A stretch of 10,541 bases of DNA, from NCBI GenBank assembly GCA_002683355.1, contig NYTF01000086.1:4010-14550 (forward strand), in the 5' to 3' direction. The position numbers were made by a program, and so were the translations under genes. The stretch comes from Paracoccaceae bacterium (lineage in GTDB: Bacteria > Pseudomonadota > Alphaproteobacteria > Rhodobacterales > Rhodobacteraceae). Under the pieces are notes generated by a model. That model saw only the letters and a list, made by a program, of their open reading frames with translations. It searched no databases and was not told the origin of the DNA. Shown here in pieces: positions 1-7,620 of this stretch (positions are counted from its first letter, which is position 1; each line of letters begins with the position of its first letter).

Positions 1-806
1 GGCGCGCATACTTTCAGTCCTGGAATATGCGAAAACCAAGCTGCAAAGTCTTGGCTATGTTGTGCGCCTACACGTGATGCTGCACCATTGGGCCCTCTGA
101 AGACTATTTGTGCACCCATCTGCCCTCCAGACATATACAGTGTTTTTGCTGCAGAATTAATAATTTGATCCATTGCTTGTAACGCAAAATTAAATGTCAT
201 GAATTCTACTATTGGTTTTAAACCACCAAATGCGGCCCCAATTGCTAATCCGGTGAAGCCATGTTCTGTGATCGGTGTATCTATCACTCTTTCTGCTCCA
301 AACTCATCTAAAAGGCCTTGGCTCACTTTGTACGCGCCTTGATATTGCGCCACTTCCTCACCCATTAAAAATACATGTTTGTCTGAACGCATTTCCTCTG
401 CCATAGCATCTCGTAAGGCTTCACGAACTGTAATTTCTACATTTTTTGTGCTAACATTTTTTGAATCTTTTGTCTTCGAAGATACTTCCTGAACTAATTC
501 ATTTTGAACACGTAGGTTCTTAGTTTGATTTCCGGCTTGTTTTTCTTCATTTACGCTATCATCAGTTTCTTCACTAAATAGTGCTATCGGTGAGTTAACT
601 AATACGGCAGTAGTGCCTTCTAAAACTAAGAGTTTAGAGATTTTTCCATCTTGATAAGACTCTAATTCCATTATCGCTTTATCTGTTTCAATTTCTGCAA
701 TAACGTCACCTGCTTTTACAATATCACCTTCCTTAACCAGCCATTTTGCAATTGCTCCTTCTTCCATAGTGGGGGAAAGGGCTGGCATTAAGATTTGCAC
801 TGTCAT
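1..806 (-). CDS. pdhB: Pyruvate dehydrogenase E1 beta subunit with N-terminal lipoyl domain (partial, 3' end off window)
   Basis: This is the beta subunit of the E1 component of pyruvate dehydrogenase, which with PdhA decarboxylates pyruvate using thiamine diphosphate in the cytoplasm. The reading frame stays open from the ATG at 806 to the left edge, giving 268 visible codons of an expected roughly 460. Residues 1-77 form a lipoyl domain ([11 protein letters not shown] near the start) with the lipoylation lysine K43 in ETDKAIME. A charged, Ser/Lys/Asn-rich linker of about 45 residues with no proline follows. From about residue 122 the transketolase-like E1-beta domain begins ([15 protein letters not shown]), with [28 protein letters not shown] and FRGPNGAA typical of the family. 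A fused lipoyl domain on E1-beta is characteristic of alphaproteobacteria. The start overlaps the pdhA stop as ATGA, which implies translational coupling. The E1-beta C-terminus is not in the window. Confidence 0.96.
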   Translation of the reverse strand, partial: MTVQILMPALSPTMEEGAIAKWLVKEGDIVKAGDVIAEIETDKAIMELESYQDGKISKLLVLEGTTAVLVNSPIALFSEETDDSVNEEKQAGNQTKNLRVQNELVQEVSSKTKDSKNVSTKNVEITVREALRDAMAEEMRSDKHVFLMGEEVAQYQGAYKVSQGLLDEFGAERVIDTPITEHGFTGLAIGAAFGGLKPIVEFMTFNFALQAMDQIINSAAKTLYMSGGQMGAQIVFRGPNGAASRVGAQHSQDFAAWFSHIPGLKVCA

Positions 807-1789
807 CGTTCTACCTCCCTATAAACATCGGTCCATAATTCACTTGGATCTGGCTCTGATGATTGCTGGGCAAATTCAGCCGCTTCAATTATCAATTTTT
901 TAATTTCGTTATCAATTAATTTTAATTCTTCATCAGAAGCATATTTTTTAGTTAAGATGATATTCCTTACCAGGTCGATTGGATCTTGCTCTTCTTTAAT
1001 TTTGTTTACTTCTTGTCTGGTTCTATATCTAGCAGGATCCGACATGGAGTGTCCCCGATAACGATATGTTTTCATTTCTAGGATATAGGGTCCTTTTCCG
1101 CTGCGACAGTGCTCAACCGCCTTTAATCCAGCTTTTTTTACAGACTGAACATCCATTCCATCTACCAGTTCGCCCGGAATATCAAATGCCGCACCTCGAG
1201 TGTATAAGTCAGGAGTAGCAGAGGATCGCTTCATTGAGGTCCCCATTGCGTATTGATTGTTCTCAATAACAAAAATAACTGGCAGCTTCCAAAGACTTGC
1301 CATGTTAAAGGTTTCGTAAACCTGGCCTTGGTTTGCGGCCCCATCACCAAAATATGTAAAGCTTACATTGCCATTTTTTTTATACAAATTTGAAAATGCT
1401 AACCCAGCTCCTATCGGGACTTGAGCAGCAACAATTCCATGGCCTCCATAGAACTCCTTTTCCTTAGAAAACATGTGCATTGAGCCACCTTTGCCCTTAG
1501 AATACCCATCTATTCTGCCAGTTAACTCTGCCATAACACCCTTGGGGCTCATGCCACAGGCGAGCATGTGGCCGTGATCTCGATAGGAGGTAATCCTCTG
1601 ATCGCCTGTCTTAGCTGCAGCTTCCAAGCCAACCACAACTGCCTCTTGTCCAATATATAGATGGCAAAAGCCACCTATAAGCCCCATGCCATAAAGTTGC
1701 CCTGCTTTTTCTTCAAAACGCCTTATAGTTTGCATATCTTTATAAAATGCAAGAATTTCATTCGCAATTTTTGTTTTTTTCTTTGTCAT
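803..1789 (-). CDS. pdhA: Pyruvate dehydrogenase E1 alpha subunit
   Basis: PdhA binds thiamine diphosphate and decarboxylates pyruvate, passing the acetyl group to the lipoyl domains of the complex; it works as a heterotetramer with PdhB. At 328 residues it has the usual alphaproteobacterial length. Visible landmarks are [15 protein letters not shown] (22-36), the substrate-side segment [14 protein letters not shown] (66-79), the ThDP/Mg motif beginning GDG at 148-150 and ending NN at 177-178, and the loop [11 protein letters not shown] (242-252), the counterpart of the phosphorylation loop in mitochondrial E1-alpha. The ATG at 1789 is the natural family start; the upstream sequence GTGAAGAT gives only a poorly spaced ribosome site. 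It lies 87 A+T-rich bases after ftsB and overlaps pdhB by four bases. E1 of branched-chain 2-oxoacid dehydrogenase is the main alternative, but the lipoyl-PdhB neighbour favours pyruvate. Confidence 0.96.
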   Translation of the reverse strand: MTKKKTKIANEILAFYKDMQTIRRFEEKAGQLYGMGLIGGFCHLYIGQEAVVVGLEAAAKTGDQRITSYRDHGHMLACGMSPKGVMAELTGRIDGYSKGKGGSMHMFSKEKEFYGGHGIVAAQVPIGAGLAFSNLYKKNGNVSFTYFGDGAANQGQVYETFNMASLWKLPVIFVIENNQYAMGTSMKRSSATPDLYTRGAAFDIPGELVDGMDVQSVKKAGLKAVEHCRSGKGPYILEMKTYRYRGHSMSDPARYRTRQEVNKIKEEQDPIDLVRNIILTKKYASDEELKLIDNEIKKLIIEAAEFAQQSSEPDPSELWTDVYREVER

Positions 1790-1820
1790 ATCTTCACAAT
1801 TTTTTTTAATATTTAAATAA

Positions 1821-1838
1821 TAGTTTAATATTAAACTA
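1821..1838. repeat. Perfect 18-base palindrome in the ftsB-pdhA spacer
   Basis: TAGTTTAATATTAAACTA reads identically on both strands. It lies 38 bases past the ftsB stop and about 31 bases before the pdhA start. It could be a dimeric regulator's operator or a weak transcript hairpin. The absence of G/C pairs in its core and the lack of an adjoining T-run in the right place argue against an efficient intrinsic terminator. The surroundings are nearly all A/T, so a chance origin is possible. Confidence 0.4.
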
Positions 1839-1876
1839 ATTATATAATATTTAACTAGAAAATGATACTAAATAAT

Positions 1877-2179
1877 TTAATCTAAGATTATTTCGTCTGG
1901 ACGAGCTAATCCCAAGACCTTACGAGCCCGCTCATCTAGCAAATCTAAGTCAAGAAAATTATCCGATAGCCTTAGTGTTTTATTTTCCATTTCGAAAACT
2001 TTAACCTGAAGTGTATCTAAGTATTTTTCTAATTCGATTGCTTGTGCATTTGCTTGTATTCGACGAAATAAGCCATGATTTCCTTGAATAGCACTAAAAG
2101 CAAAGTACGCTGCTAAAAAGAATGCAATCGTCAGATAAAAAATACCTCCTATTGCTGGTGTAGTACTGGATAATTTCAA
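1877..2179 (-). CDS. ftsB: Cell division protein FtsB (DivIC-family septum formation initiator)
   Basis: FtsB is a small bitopic inner-membrane protein that joins FtsL and FtsQ in the divisome and helps activate septal peptidoglycan synthesis. The 100-residue product has a short cytoplasmic N-terminus, one membrane segment at about residues 12-30, a periplasmic coiled coil at about 38-75, and the family's C-terminal block DLLDERARKVLGLARPDE (79-96). It starts at TTG: no in-frame ATG or GTG exists upstream before a stop, and GAGG sits seven bases before the TTG, so the rare start appears real and may limit expression. It lies between an aldolase gene and pdhA, echoing the common alphaproteobacterial ftsB-pdhA linkage. 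The 126-base upstream spacer holds a TATAAT box, four GANTC sites and a hairpin, so it is probably also transcribed separately from the glycolytic genes. Confidence 0.9.
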   Translation of the reverse strand: MKLSSTTPAIGGIFYLTIAFFLAAYFAFSAIQGNHGLFRRIQANAQAIELEKYLDTLQVKVFEMENKTLRLSDNFLDLDLLDERARKVLGLARPDEIILD

Positions 2180-2189
2180 TTCGCTACCT

Positions 2190-2219
2190 CGGTAAACTAA
2201 TCTTATGTTAGTTTTACCG
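2190..2219 (-). promoter_or_regulatory. Inverted repeat / hairpin abutting the ftsB Shine-Dalgarno
   Basis: On the + strand the arms are CGGTAAACTAA (2190-2200) and TTAGTTTTACCG (2208-2219), separated by seven bases. They are complementary apart from one extra T. In the leftward transcript the stem closes with CCG directly before AGG of the GAGG ribosome site, 11 bases before the TTG start. No U-run follows, so it does not look like a terminator. It could mask the ribosome site, protect the RNA or, as DNA, be an operator. The structure is seen; the role is inference. Confidence 0.5.
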
Positions 2220-2265
2220 AATCATTGCATAAGTGATTCGCTTTGTGAATCCCTAAAACGAATCA
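2218..2265. promoter_or_regulatory. Cluster of four GANTC (CcrM-type methylation) sites upstream of ftsB
   Basis: GAATC at 2219-2223, GATTC at 2235-2239, GAATC at 2247-2251 and GAATC at 2260-2264 fall within 46 bases. Three of the four are in the context TGATTCG on one strand or the other. GANTC is the target of CcrM, the cell-cycle adenine methylase of alphaproteobacteria, and methylated sites near promoters are used by the regulator GcrA. By eye, coding DNA in this window has roughly one GANTC per several hundred bases, so this density stands out. Use by CcrM/GcrA here is inferred; neither gene is in the window. Confidence 0.6.
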
Positions 2266-2270
2266 TTATA
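2265..2270 (-). promoter_or_regulatory. Candidate -10 box of an ftsB promoter
   Basis: The leftward strand reads TATAAT, a perfect match to the sigma-70 -10 consensus, followed without a gap by GATTCG, one of the GANTC sites. A start about seven bases on would give a 5' leader of nearly 80 bases containing the hairpin. At the standard 17-base spacing the -35 position reads TAATAA, a poor match, which could fit a promoter that needs an activator. The surrounding sequence is A/T-rich, so the box alone is modest evidence. Confidence 0.45.
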
Positions 2271-2305
2271 GAAAAATTTTAATATAATTATTATAATTTA
2301 GAGGT

Positions 2306-3235
2306 TTACGCCTTACTTTTATATATATCGATTAACTTATTCAACATTTCGAGGGCTTCAGGGTAACTCCGCTGAAAACTATTTCGTCCAATAATTGATC
2401 CATTTCCCCCTCCATCTCTAATAGCACGGGCATCGTCATAAACACTATCTGTTCCTTTTTTTGACCCGCCCGAAAATACCACAATTCTTCTACCTCCAAG
2501 AGCAGAATTCATGACATCCGCCACTCTTTTGGCTTGTGTTGAGATGTCGATATTATGATCTTCATAAACTTTTTTAGCTTCTGCTAATGACAAATGATCG
2601 GTGGATAATTTTACTTTAATTATATGAGCGCCTAAAAGCGCAGCAATCTGAGCTGCATAAGACGAAATATCTGCAGCTGTTTCACCATCTTTATCTAGAG
2701 CTTCACCCCTTGGATATGACCAAATAACAGTTGGTATTCCTTTGGCCGCAGCTTCTTCCCTCATTGCTGAGATTTCTGAAAACATATCTAATGCCATTGA
2801 CGAACCCGGGTAAATGGTGAAGCCAATCGCTGAGCAACCCAATCTTAATGCATCATCAACACATGCGGTTATTGCCTGTGTTTTTGGGGTTTTGGATGGA
2901 ATTAATGAATTGGCCGAGTTTACTTTTAAAATAGTGGGTATTTGCCCTGCAAACGTGTCGGCTCCAGCTTCGATCATCCCGAGTGGGGCAGCAAACGCAT
3001 TCAACCCTGCGTTAATAGCAAGTTTGAAATGATAGTGAGGATCATATCCTGCTGGATTAGGAGCAAATGATCTGGCAGGACCATGCTCAAAACCTTGATC
3101 AACAGGTAAAATAATCATCTTACCTGTTCCTCCCAATTTACCATTCATTAAAATCCGACATAAGTTTCCTTTTACTCCAGGATTATCTGTCTCATAATAT
3201 TGAAGAATTTTTTGAACTGCCCGTGTGGCTTTCAT
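2306..3235 (-). CDS. fbaB: Class I fructose-bisphosphate aldolase, DhnA/FbaB type
   Basis: The enzyme reversibly cleaves fructose-1,6-bisphosphate to dihydroxyacetone phosphate and glyceraldehyde-3-phosphate through a lysine Schiff base, without metal. The 309-residue sequence matches the archaeal/DhnA-like class I TIM-barrel group rather than the class II zinc enzyme. Visible are LPVDQGFEHGP (43-53) with the conserved Asp/His, NAFAAPLGMIE (79-89), GFTIYPGS (138-145), WSYPRG (172-177), the Schiff-base strand HIIKVKLS (204-211; K207 most likely, K209 the alternative), and the phosphate-binding segments FSGGSKKG (254-261) and GNGSIIGRNSFQR (277-289). The ATG has AAAGGA upstream at good spacing. 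It follows pgk by 61 bases in the leftward train, so it supplies the triose-phosphate/hexose step beside gap and pgk. The 126-base spacer after it leads to ftsB, and no clear terminator is seen there. Confidence 0.93.
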   Translation of the reverse strand: MKATRAVQKILQYYETDNPGVKGNLCRILMNGKLGGTGKMIILPVDQGFEHGPARSFAPNPAGYDPHYHFKLAINAGLNAFAAPLGMIEAGADTFAGQIPTILKVNSANSLIPSKTPKTQAITACVDDALRLGCSAIGFTIYPGSSMALDMFSEISAMREEAAAKGIPTVIWSYPRGEALDKDGETAADISSYAAQIAALLGAHIIKVKLSTDHLSLAEAKKVYEDHNIDISTQAKRVADVMNSALGGRRIVVFSGGSKKGTDSVYDDARAIRDGGGNGSIIGRNSFQRSYPEALEMLNKLIDIYKSKA

Positions 3236-3296
3236 AATGTAAGTCCTTTCAATAACTTTGTGCTATATTTTAGTTCAAGTAATACAAGTGCGCAAA

Positions 3297-4487
3297 TTAA
3301 TTAATTAATGCTTCAATTGCGGGTAGTTTTTTCCCCTCAATCCATTCTAAAAAAGCGCCACCGGCCGTAGAAATATATGAGAATTTTGATTCTGATCTGG
3401 TTGATTTTAATGCGGATATTGTATCTCCACCACCTGCAACACTGATTAATTTACCTTTTTGAGTTAATTGAGAGACAAATGTTGCAACATCATCGGTTGC
3501 TTTGTTAAATGGATATACCTCAAAAGCGCCCATTGGACCATTCCAGATAAGAGTTTGAGATCTATTTATAGCCTGTTTAATATTATTTACGGTCTTTGGA
3601 CCAATATCTAAGATCATTTGGTTTTCTGGACATTTTGTTGCCTCAAAAAGCTCCCAGGGGACGTCACGTTTTAATGATCTTGCCACAATAACATCAGATG
3701 GAAGTATCAACTGACAACTTTCTTTCTGAGCGAGCTTACGTATTTTATCTGCAGTCTCTAAAAGGTTTTGTTCAAAAATACTTTTTCCAATATTGTGGCC
3801 CTGAGCTCTCAAAAAAGTATTTGCCATTCCGCCAGTAATAACAAGGGTATCAACTTTCTTTATTAGATTCATTAGTAGATCTATCTTAGTCGAAACCTTA
3901 GATCCTCCAACTATTGCGATAACTGGGCCTTTAGGTTTGCTCAGTATCTCTTCAAGATTCAACAACTCGGCTTCCATTAGGCAACCAACACAATTTGGTA
4001 ACAAGTTTGCGATACCTACGGTGGATGCATGCGCCCGATGGGCTGTTGAAAATGCATCATTACAGTAGACATCGCCAATTTCAGCCAGTTTCTTTGCTAA
4101 AACTGGGTCATTATTGGTCTCTCCAGTCCTAAATCGGATATTTTCCAGTAGCATTATTTGACCAATTTTAAGAGATTTTGACTGTTTTATGATAGTTTCA
4201 ATTTCATCTACGTCGGTAAATACTATGTTTTGCCCTAGATGTTCAGTTAGGCATGGAATTAAATGTTTTAGGGAGTATTTATCGTCTTTAACTGCGCCTG
4301 GCCGGCCAAAATGTGATATCATTATGGGTATTCCGTTAGCAGCAATAATCTTCTGAATTGTTGGAACAATGCGTTCAATTCGTGTTGCATCTCCTACATC
4401 ATTGCCATTCATTGGTACATTAATATCTACTCGGGTTAATACCCTCTTGCCATTCAGATTTCGTTGGTCAAGATTTTTCCAGGTCAT
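3297..4487 (-). CDS. pgk: Phosphoglycerate kinase
   Basis: This cytoplasmic monomer interconverts 1,3-bisphosphoglycerate + ADP and 3-phosphoglycerate + ATP, the step adjoining GAPDH. At 396 residues it has the usual bacterial length. Substrate-binding motifs in the N-domain are RVDINVP (19-25), R36, SHFGRP (58-63), LLENIRFR (113-120) and DAFSTAHRAHAST (144-156). In the C-domain, nucleotide-binding motifs are GGSKVSTK (194-201), WNGPMGAFE (315-323), GGGDT (352-356) and the final STAGGAFLEWIEGKKLP block. All expected active-site segments are present. It starts at ATG with a weak GAGA ribosome site, 42 bases after gap, in the order gap-pgk-fba. No promoter of its own stands out in the short gap, so co-transcription with gap is likely. 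Confidence 0.98.
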   Translation of the reverse strand: MTWKNLDQRNLNGKRVLTRVDINVPMNGNDVGDATRIERIVPTIQKIIAANGIPIMISHFGRPGAVKDDKYSLKHLIPCLTEHLGQNIVFTDVDEIETIIKQSKSLKIGQIMLLENIRFRTGETNNDPVLAKKLAEIGDVYCNDAFSTAHRAHASTVGIANLLPNCVGCLMEAELLNLEEILSKPKGPVIAIVGGSKVSTKIDLLMNLIKKVDTLVITGGMANTFLRAQGHNIGKSIFEQNLLETADKIRKLAQKESCQLILPSDVIVARSLKRDVPWELFEATKCPENQMILDIGPKTVNNIKQAINRSQTLIWNGPMGAFEVYPFNKATDDVATFVSQLTQKGKLISVAGGGDTISALKSTRSESKFSYISTAGGAFLEWIEGKKLPAIEALIN

Positions 4488-4529
4488 TAAATTCTCAATT
4501 TATAATTTAATATTTGATTGTAATATTGG

Positions 4530-5531
4530 CTATGATAACTTAGCCATGGCCAAAGCCGTATCGACCATTCGACAAGAAAAACCCCACTCATTATCATACC
4601 ACGCTAGAATTCTAATTAGTCGGTCACCAATAACTTTTGTTTGATCTGGTGCGAAGTTAGCCGAATGAGTATCATGATTGAAATCTATCGAAACTTTTGC
4701 TTCAGGGTCATAATCAATAATACCATTCATTTCGTTCGCAGATGAAATTTTCATGATATTATTAACTTCTTCAATAGTTGTATCTCGTGTTGACGTAAAA
4801 GTTAAGTCAACTGCCGAAACATTTGGTGTTGGTACTCTTAGTGCGGATCCGTCTAATTTTCCACTTAGTTCTGGCAAAACTGCACCAATTGCTTTTGCTG
4901 CGCCTGTAGAAGTAGGAATAATTGATAAAGCTGCTGCTCTAGCTCGATACAAATTTGAATGTCTTCTATCCAATGTTGGCTGGTCACCTGTGTAGGAATG
5001 TATGGTTGTCATAATGCCATGTTCAATGCCCAAGTTATCATTTAAAACCTTCGCAACTGGTGCTAAACAATTGGTGGTGCAGGAGGCATTCGATACAATT
5101 GTATCTGCTGACGTTATTTTTGAATGATTAACACCATAAACTATTGTTTTGTCTACATTATCTCCAGGGGCAGAAATCAGAACCTTAGGTGCTCCTTGCT
5201 TAATATGTTGTAAAGCTCCCTCCCGTGATTTAAATTTTCCCGAACATTCCAAAAGAATATCAATGCCAGACCAATCTAGATCTGTAGGATCATAGCTAGA
5301 AAATACTTTTATGGGACCTCGTCCAACATCCATTGTATCTTCATGGATCTTTATTTCATTTTTGAAGCGCCCATGAACACTATCATATTTTAATAAGTGA
5401 GCATTTGTTTCAATTGGACCTGTTGCATTTATCTTTATAACTTCTACGTCATCGCGTTTATTTTCTATAATAGATGCTAATGTGCATCTACCTATCCTAC
5501 CCATTCCATTGATCCCAATTTTAATACCCAT
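4530..5531 (-). CDS. gap: Type I glyceraldehyde-3-phosphate dehydrogenase, probably NADP-using (GapB-like)
   Basis: GAPDH interconverts glyceraldehyde-3-phosphate and 1,3-bisphosphoglycerate. The 333-residue protein has the Rossmann motif GINGMGRIGR (6-15), catalytic Cys151 in SNASCTTNC, His178 in IHSYTGDQ, PTSTGAAKA (206-214) and the C-terminal WYDNEWGFS. Two cofactor-selecting positions depart from NAD-specific enzymes. The Asp of the usual IND motif is Ala36 in INATG, and the usual Leu-Pro pair of DLPH is Arg189-Arg190 in DRRH. Loss of that Asp is known from NADP-preferring gluconeogenic GapB, and engineered changes at both places shift the coenzyme toward NADP, so NADP or dual use is inferred. 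The ATG has AGGAGA eight bases upstream. It lies 67 bases after tkt and 42 before pgk, consistent with a metabolic operon. The symbol gapB would be equally defensible. Confidence 0.97.
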   Translation of the reverse strand: MGIKIGINGMGRIGRCTLASIIENKRDDVEVIKINATGPIETNAHLLKYDSVHGRFKNEIKIHEDTMDVGRGPIKVFSSYDPTDLDWSGIDILLECSGKFKSREGALQHIKQGAPKVLISAPGDNVDKTIVYGVNHSKITSADTIVSNASCTTNCLAPVAKVLNDNLGIEHGIMTTIHSYTGDQPTLDRRHSNLYRARAAALSIIPTSTGAAKAIGAVLPELSGKLDGSALRVPTPNVSAVDLTFTSTRDTTIEEVNNIMKISSANEMNGIIDYDPEAKVSIDFNHDTHSANFAPDQTKVIGDRLIRILAWYDNEWGFSCRMVDTALAMAKLS

Positions 5532-5598
5532 TATTGAGTTCTCCTAGTGTGAAAAGTATTTATTCAAATTTATTATATCTGTTTATTTGTTAATAATC

Positions 5599-7620
5599 TT
5601 ATTTTTTCAAAAGCATCTTAACAGCATTTACCGCAGAATCTTTAGTAATTGAAAATTCTTCATAAAGGTCTTTGGCAGGAGCAGATGCCCCAAAATCTGT
5701 CATTCCAATAAATAGAGATTTTTTGTGCGATCCTCTTTCGCCAGATAGCCATCGATCCCAACCCATCCTAGAGCCAGCTTCAATAGCAACTCTCACAGGG
5801 CCTGCTGGTAATACTTTTCTTCGATAAGAATCTGACTGTTTTTCAAATAACACCCAGCAAGGCATTGATACCACTCTTGTTCCAATTCCTTGGCTTTCTA
5901 AAATTTCTGCGGCCTCCAGCGCTATTTGTACTTCAGAACCGGTAGCAATTAAAATTGCGCGCCGCTTTCCTGTCGCTTCTGATAAAATGTATGCTCCAAA
6001 GGATGTTAAATTTTTATTCGTATGATTTAATCTTACTGTAGGTAAACTTTGGCGAGTTAGGGACAAAACAGAAGGGGTTGATTTTTCAGTTAAAGCTAAT
6101 TCCCAACTTTCAATTGTCTCGATAGTGTCTGCAGGCCTAAAAACAAGTGTATTTGGGGTTGCTCGGCTTATCGACAAATGCTCAACAGGTTGATGAGTTG
6201 GTCCGTCTTCACCTAAGCCAATGCTATCATGGGTCATTACATAAACTACTGGTATTTGCATCAAGGCTGAGAGCCTCATTGAGGGTCTAGCGTAATCTGT
6301 AAAACACATAAAAGTTCCAGAGTAAGGCCTTAGACCTCCATGGTTAGCCATTCCGTTCATTGCAGCAGCCATTCCATGCTCTCTAATCCCATAATAAATA
6401 TAACGACCACTTCTGTTTTCAGGTGAGAATATTCCAAGATCTTCAGTTTTAGTATTATTAGATCCTGTTAAATCTGCAGATCCACCTACGGTTTCAGGCA
6501 TGATGGGATTCACAACTTTTAAAACTAATTCTGAGGATTTTCGCGTAGCTAAAGAAGGTTGATTCTCAGAGGTTTCTTTTTTTAACCGTCTTAAGGTTCG
6601 TTGCAATGTTATCGGTGTTTCTCGATCAAATGCTCTATTAAATTCTTTTTGTTTTTTAATGGATAATTGTTTAAATGAATTGCACCAATTGTTAAATTGG
6701 TAATTTCCTTTTTTACCAATTTCTTCCCATGCTAACTTTATATTTTGGGGAACTTCAAAAGCTGGATGTCTCCATCCATATGTCTTTTTTGCGCTTTCAA
6801 TTAAATCTGGATCAGTTAATGCGCCATGTCCTTTTGAGGTGTCTTGAGCAGAAGTTCCTAAAGCGATGTTGGTTTTACAGGCAATCATGGTAGGTTTAAG
6901 CGTTTTTTTAGCAGCGGCTAGCGCCTGATCGATATCTATTGGGCTATGTCCATCAATTTCATAAACGTCCCAACCACTAGCTCGAAATCTTGTGGCTTGG
7001 TCTGTTTTATCAGATATTCCTACAGATCCATCTATCGTAATATTATTATTGTCCCAAAGCAAAATAAGTTTTGACAATTCTTGCTTACCAGCTAAAGCGA
7101 TCGCCTCCTGACTTACTCCTTCCATTAGACAACCATCTCCTGCAAAAACAAAAGTATGGTGGTCAATAATTCGTTTACCATATTTTGCTCTAAGTATTTC
7201 TTCTGCAATAGCAAAGCCAACAGCTGATGCTACCCCTTGACCAAGCGGGCCCGTAGTTGTTTCAATTCCTCTTGCATGACCAAATTCAGGGTGGCCAGCT
7301 GTTTTAGCATTTAATTGTCTAAATTTTTTTATCTCTTCAATTGTTATGTCTTCATAACCAGTCAAATATAGTAGTGAATATAAAAGCATAGAAGCATGGC
7401 CTGCAGATAGAATAAACCTATCTCGGTCTGGCCAGTCAGGATTTGTTGCATCAAATTTGAGATGTTTTTCAAAAAGGACAGTGGCAACATCCGCCATTCC
7501 AATTGGAGCTCCGGAATGGCCAGAATTTGCTTTTGCGACAGCGTCTAATGTTAAAGTACGGATAGCGCATGATTTGTTCCAGTGTTCTGAATAATCCTGT
7601 CGAAGTTTATTGATGTCCAT
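5599..7620 (-). CDS. tkt: Transketolase
   Basis: Transketolase moves two-carbon ketol units between sugar phosphates in the non-oxidative pentose phosphate pathway, with ThDP and a divalent metal. Starting from the ATG at 7620 the product has 673 residues, close to the family norm. Seen in order are the N-terminal helix with NSGHSGAPIGMA (32-43), HPEFGH, TTTGPLGQG, the ThDP motif from GDG (161-163) to NN (191-192), SKGHGAL (His265), and then the pyrimidine-binding domain with GGSADLTGSN and the catalytic Glu414 in REHGM. GEDGPTHQPVEHL and RPAD follow, then the C-terminal domain with ATGSEV. The frame extends four codons upstream to a TTG, but that TTG runs into GGGGGGA, which is better read as the ribosome site of the ATG. 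It is the first gene of the leftward metabolic train and diverges from zauP-zapA. Confidence 0.97.
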   Translation of the reverse strand: MDINKLRQDYSEHWNKSCAIRTLTLDAVAKANSGHSGAPIGMADVATVLFEKHLKFDATNPDWPDRDRFILSAGHASMLLYSLLYLTGYEDITIEEIKKFRQLNAKTAGHPEFGHARGIETTTGPLGQGVASAVGFAIAEEILRAKYGKRIIDHHTFVFAGDGCLMEGVSQEAIALAGKQELSKLILLWDNNNITIDGSVGISDKTDQATRFRASGWDVYEIDGHSPIDIDQALAAAKKTLKPTMIACKTNIALGTSAQDTSKGHGALTDPDLIESAKKTYGWRHPAFEVPQNIKLAWEEIGKKGNYQFNNWCNSFKQLSIKKQKEFNRAFDRETPITLQRTLRRLKKETSENQPSLATRKSSELVLKVVNPIMPETVGGSADLTGSNNTKTEDLGIFSPENRSGRYIYYGIREHGMAAAMNGMANHGGLRPYSGTFMCFTDYARPSMRLSALMQIPVVYVMTHDSIGLGEDGPTHQPVEHLSISRATPNTLVFRPADTIETIESWELALTEKSTPSVLSLTRQSLPTVRLNHTNKNLTSFGAYILSEATGKRRAILIATGSEVQIALEAAEILESQGIGTRVVSMPCWVLFEKQSDSYRRKVLPAGPVRVAIEAGSRMGWDRWLSGERGSHKKSLFIGMTDFGASAPAKDLYEEFSITKDSAVNAVKMLLKK

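Noticed and set aside
1801..1860. Possible CtrA sites (TTAA-N7-TTAA) upstream of pdhA
   Set aside because: Several TTAA tetramers are present, but none is spaced by seven bases; they reflect A/T richness. A TTAA-N8-TTAA in the bolA-grxD spacer fails for the same reason.
2814..3032. Rightward 72-residue open frame inside the aldolase gene
   Set aside because: It is antisense to the conserved aldolase core, with no ribosome site or recognisable domain; a shadow of the real gene.
4369..4995. Rightward open frames of 91 and 80 residues across pgk and gap
   Set aside because: Both run antisense through strongly conserved enzyme sequence and resemble nothing known.
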